DNA from: Photorhabdus caribbeanensis
Lineage (GTDB): Bacteria > Pseudomonadota > Gammaproteobacteria > Enterobacterales > Enterobacteriaceae
Direction of reading: 5' to 3'
Length of the DNA: 64,000 nucleotides
Assembly (NCBI RefSeq): GCF_018448885.1
Contig: NZ_RCWB01000022.1
Span: forward strand, 1-64,000
Numbering within the stretch: position 1 is the stretch's first letter; every line of letters starts with the position of its first letter. The translations under genes and the position numbers were made by a program. The notes below the pieces were generated by a model. The model did not search any database. It was not told the DNA's origin and saw only the letters and a list, made by a program, of their open reading frames with translations. Of the stretch, positions 63,894 through 64,000 are shown piece after piece.

Positions 63894-64000
63894 ATGAAAA
63901 GGTTGACCATTCTTGGTTCCACAGGTTCGGTAGGCAAAAGTACACTTACTGTAGTTCGCAATAATCCTGATAAATTTAAAGTAACAGCGCTTGCCGCTGG
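63894..64000 (+). CDS. dxr: 1-deoxy-D-xylulose 5-phosphate reductoisomerase, N-terminal part (cut by window end)
   Basis: The first 35 codons begin [20 protein letters not shown], which contains the NADPH-binding GSTGSVG (usually GSTGSIG) of DXP reductoisomerase (IspC). It catalyses the first committed step of the MEP isoprenoid pathway. Position after frr is conserved with E. coli. The rest lies outside the window. Confidence 0.93.
   Translation, partial: MKRLTILGSTGSVGKSTLTVVRNNPDKFKVTALAA

Overview
The window looks like a chromosomal segment of an enterobacterium, most probably Photorhabdus (Morganellaceae). The core gene order closely follows E. coli (ppdAB-ygdB-ppdC-recC-ptrA-recB-recD / argA-amiC-metZWV-mltA-tcdA-csdE-csdA-gcvB-gcvA-ygdD-rlmM, then xni-ppnN-queF-syd-csrB-yqcC-truC-yqcA, then yaeH-dapD-glnD-map-rpsB-tsf-pyrH-frr-dxr). 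Intergenic DNA is AT-rich, a 127-bp ERIC element is present, and there is a serralysin operon of the prtA-inh-prtBCD type. The species call is inference from family knowledge, not a database match.

Layout. 1-1.0 kb: tail of an IS982-type transposase and a HigA antitoxin whose toxin gene has been broken by an ERIC element. 1.3-15.1 kb: one tightly overlapping cluster of minor pilin-like genes (ppdA, ppdB, ygdB, ppdC) and the RecBCD genes with the periplasmic protease gene ptrA; recC carries an in-frame 18-bp minisatellite. 15.1-28.9 kb: an island between the convergent recD and argA genes, holding a HlyB/HlyD-type type I secretion pair, four tandem paralogous lipoproteins and a 2291-residue RTX protein. 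That protein has a possible permuted papain-like N-terminus, a kexin-like subtilase with Glu where Asp is expected, a P domain and an unusual 18-residue solenoid. This is the most novel part of the window. 29-39.6 kb: argA with ARG boxes, amiC, a truncated antidote-like gene, three initiator tRNAs, mltA, the csd genes, the GcvB small RNA with gcvA, ygdD and rlmM.

39.6-47.2 kb: a 1.1-kb AT-rich gap containing an orphan terminator, then the protease operon: serralysin PrtA, its inhibitor Inh, and the dedicated ABC exporter PrtB/PrtC/PrtD. 47.2-55 kb: xni, ppnN, queF, syd, the CsrB small RNA with an upstream UvrY/GacA-type palindrome, yqcC and truC. An AT-rich MFS-like transporter is inserted between truC and yqcA, and a decayed second copy of the truC 3' end lies beyond it. 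55-64 kb: yaeH, dapD, glnD and map on the minus strand, and the divergent rpsB-tsf-pyrH-frr-dxr translation/isoprenoid cluster on the plus strand, cut by the window end.

Two type I secretion systems lie about 23 kb apart. The PrtBCD system is complete. The HlyBD-like one has no outer-membrane partner in the island, so it would need TolC or PrtD. GcvB and CsrB, two global post-transcriptional regulators, sit at their conserved E. coli positions.
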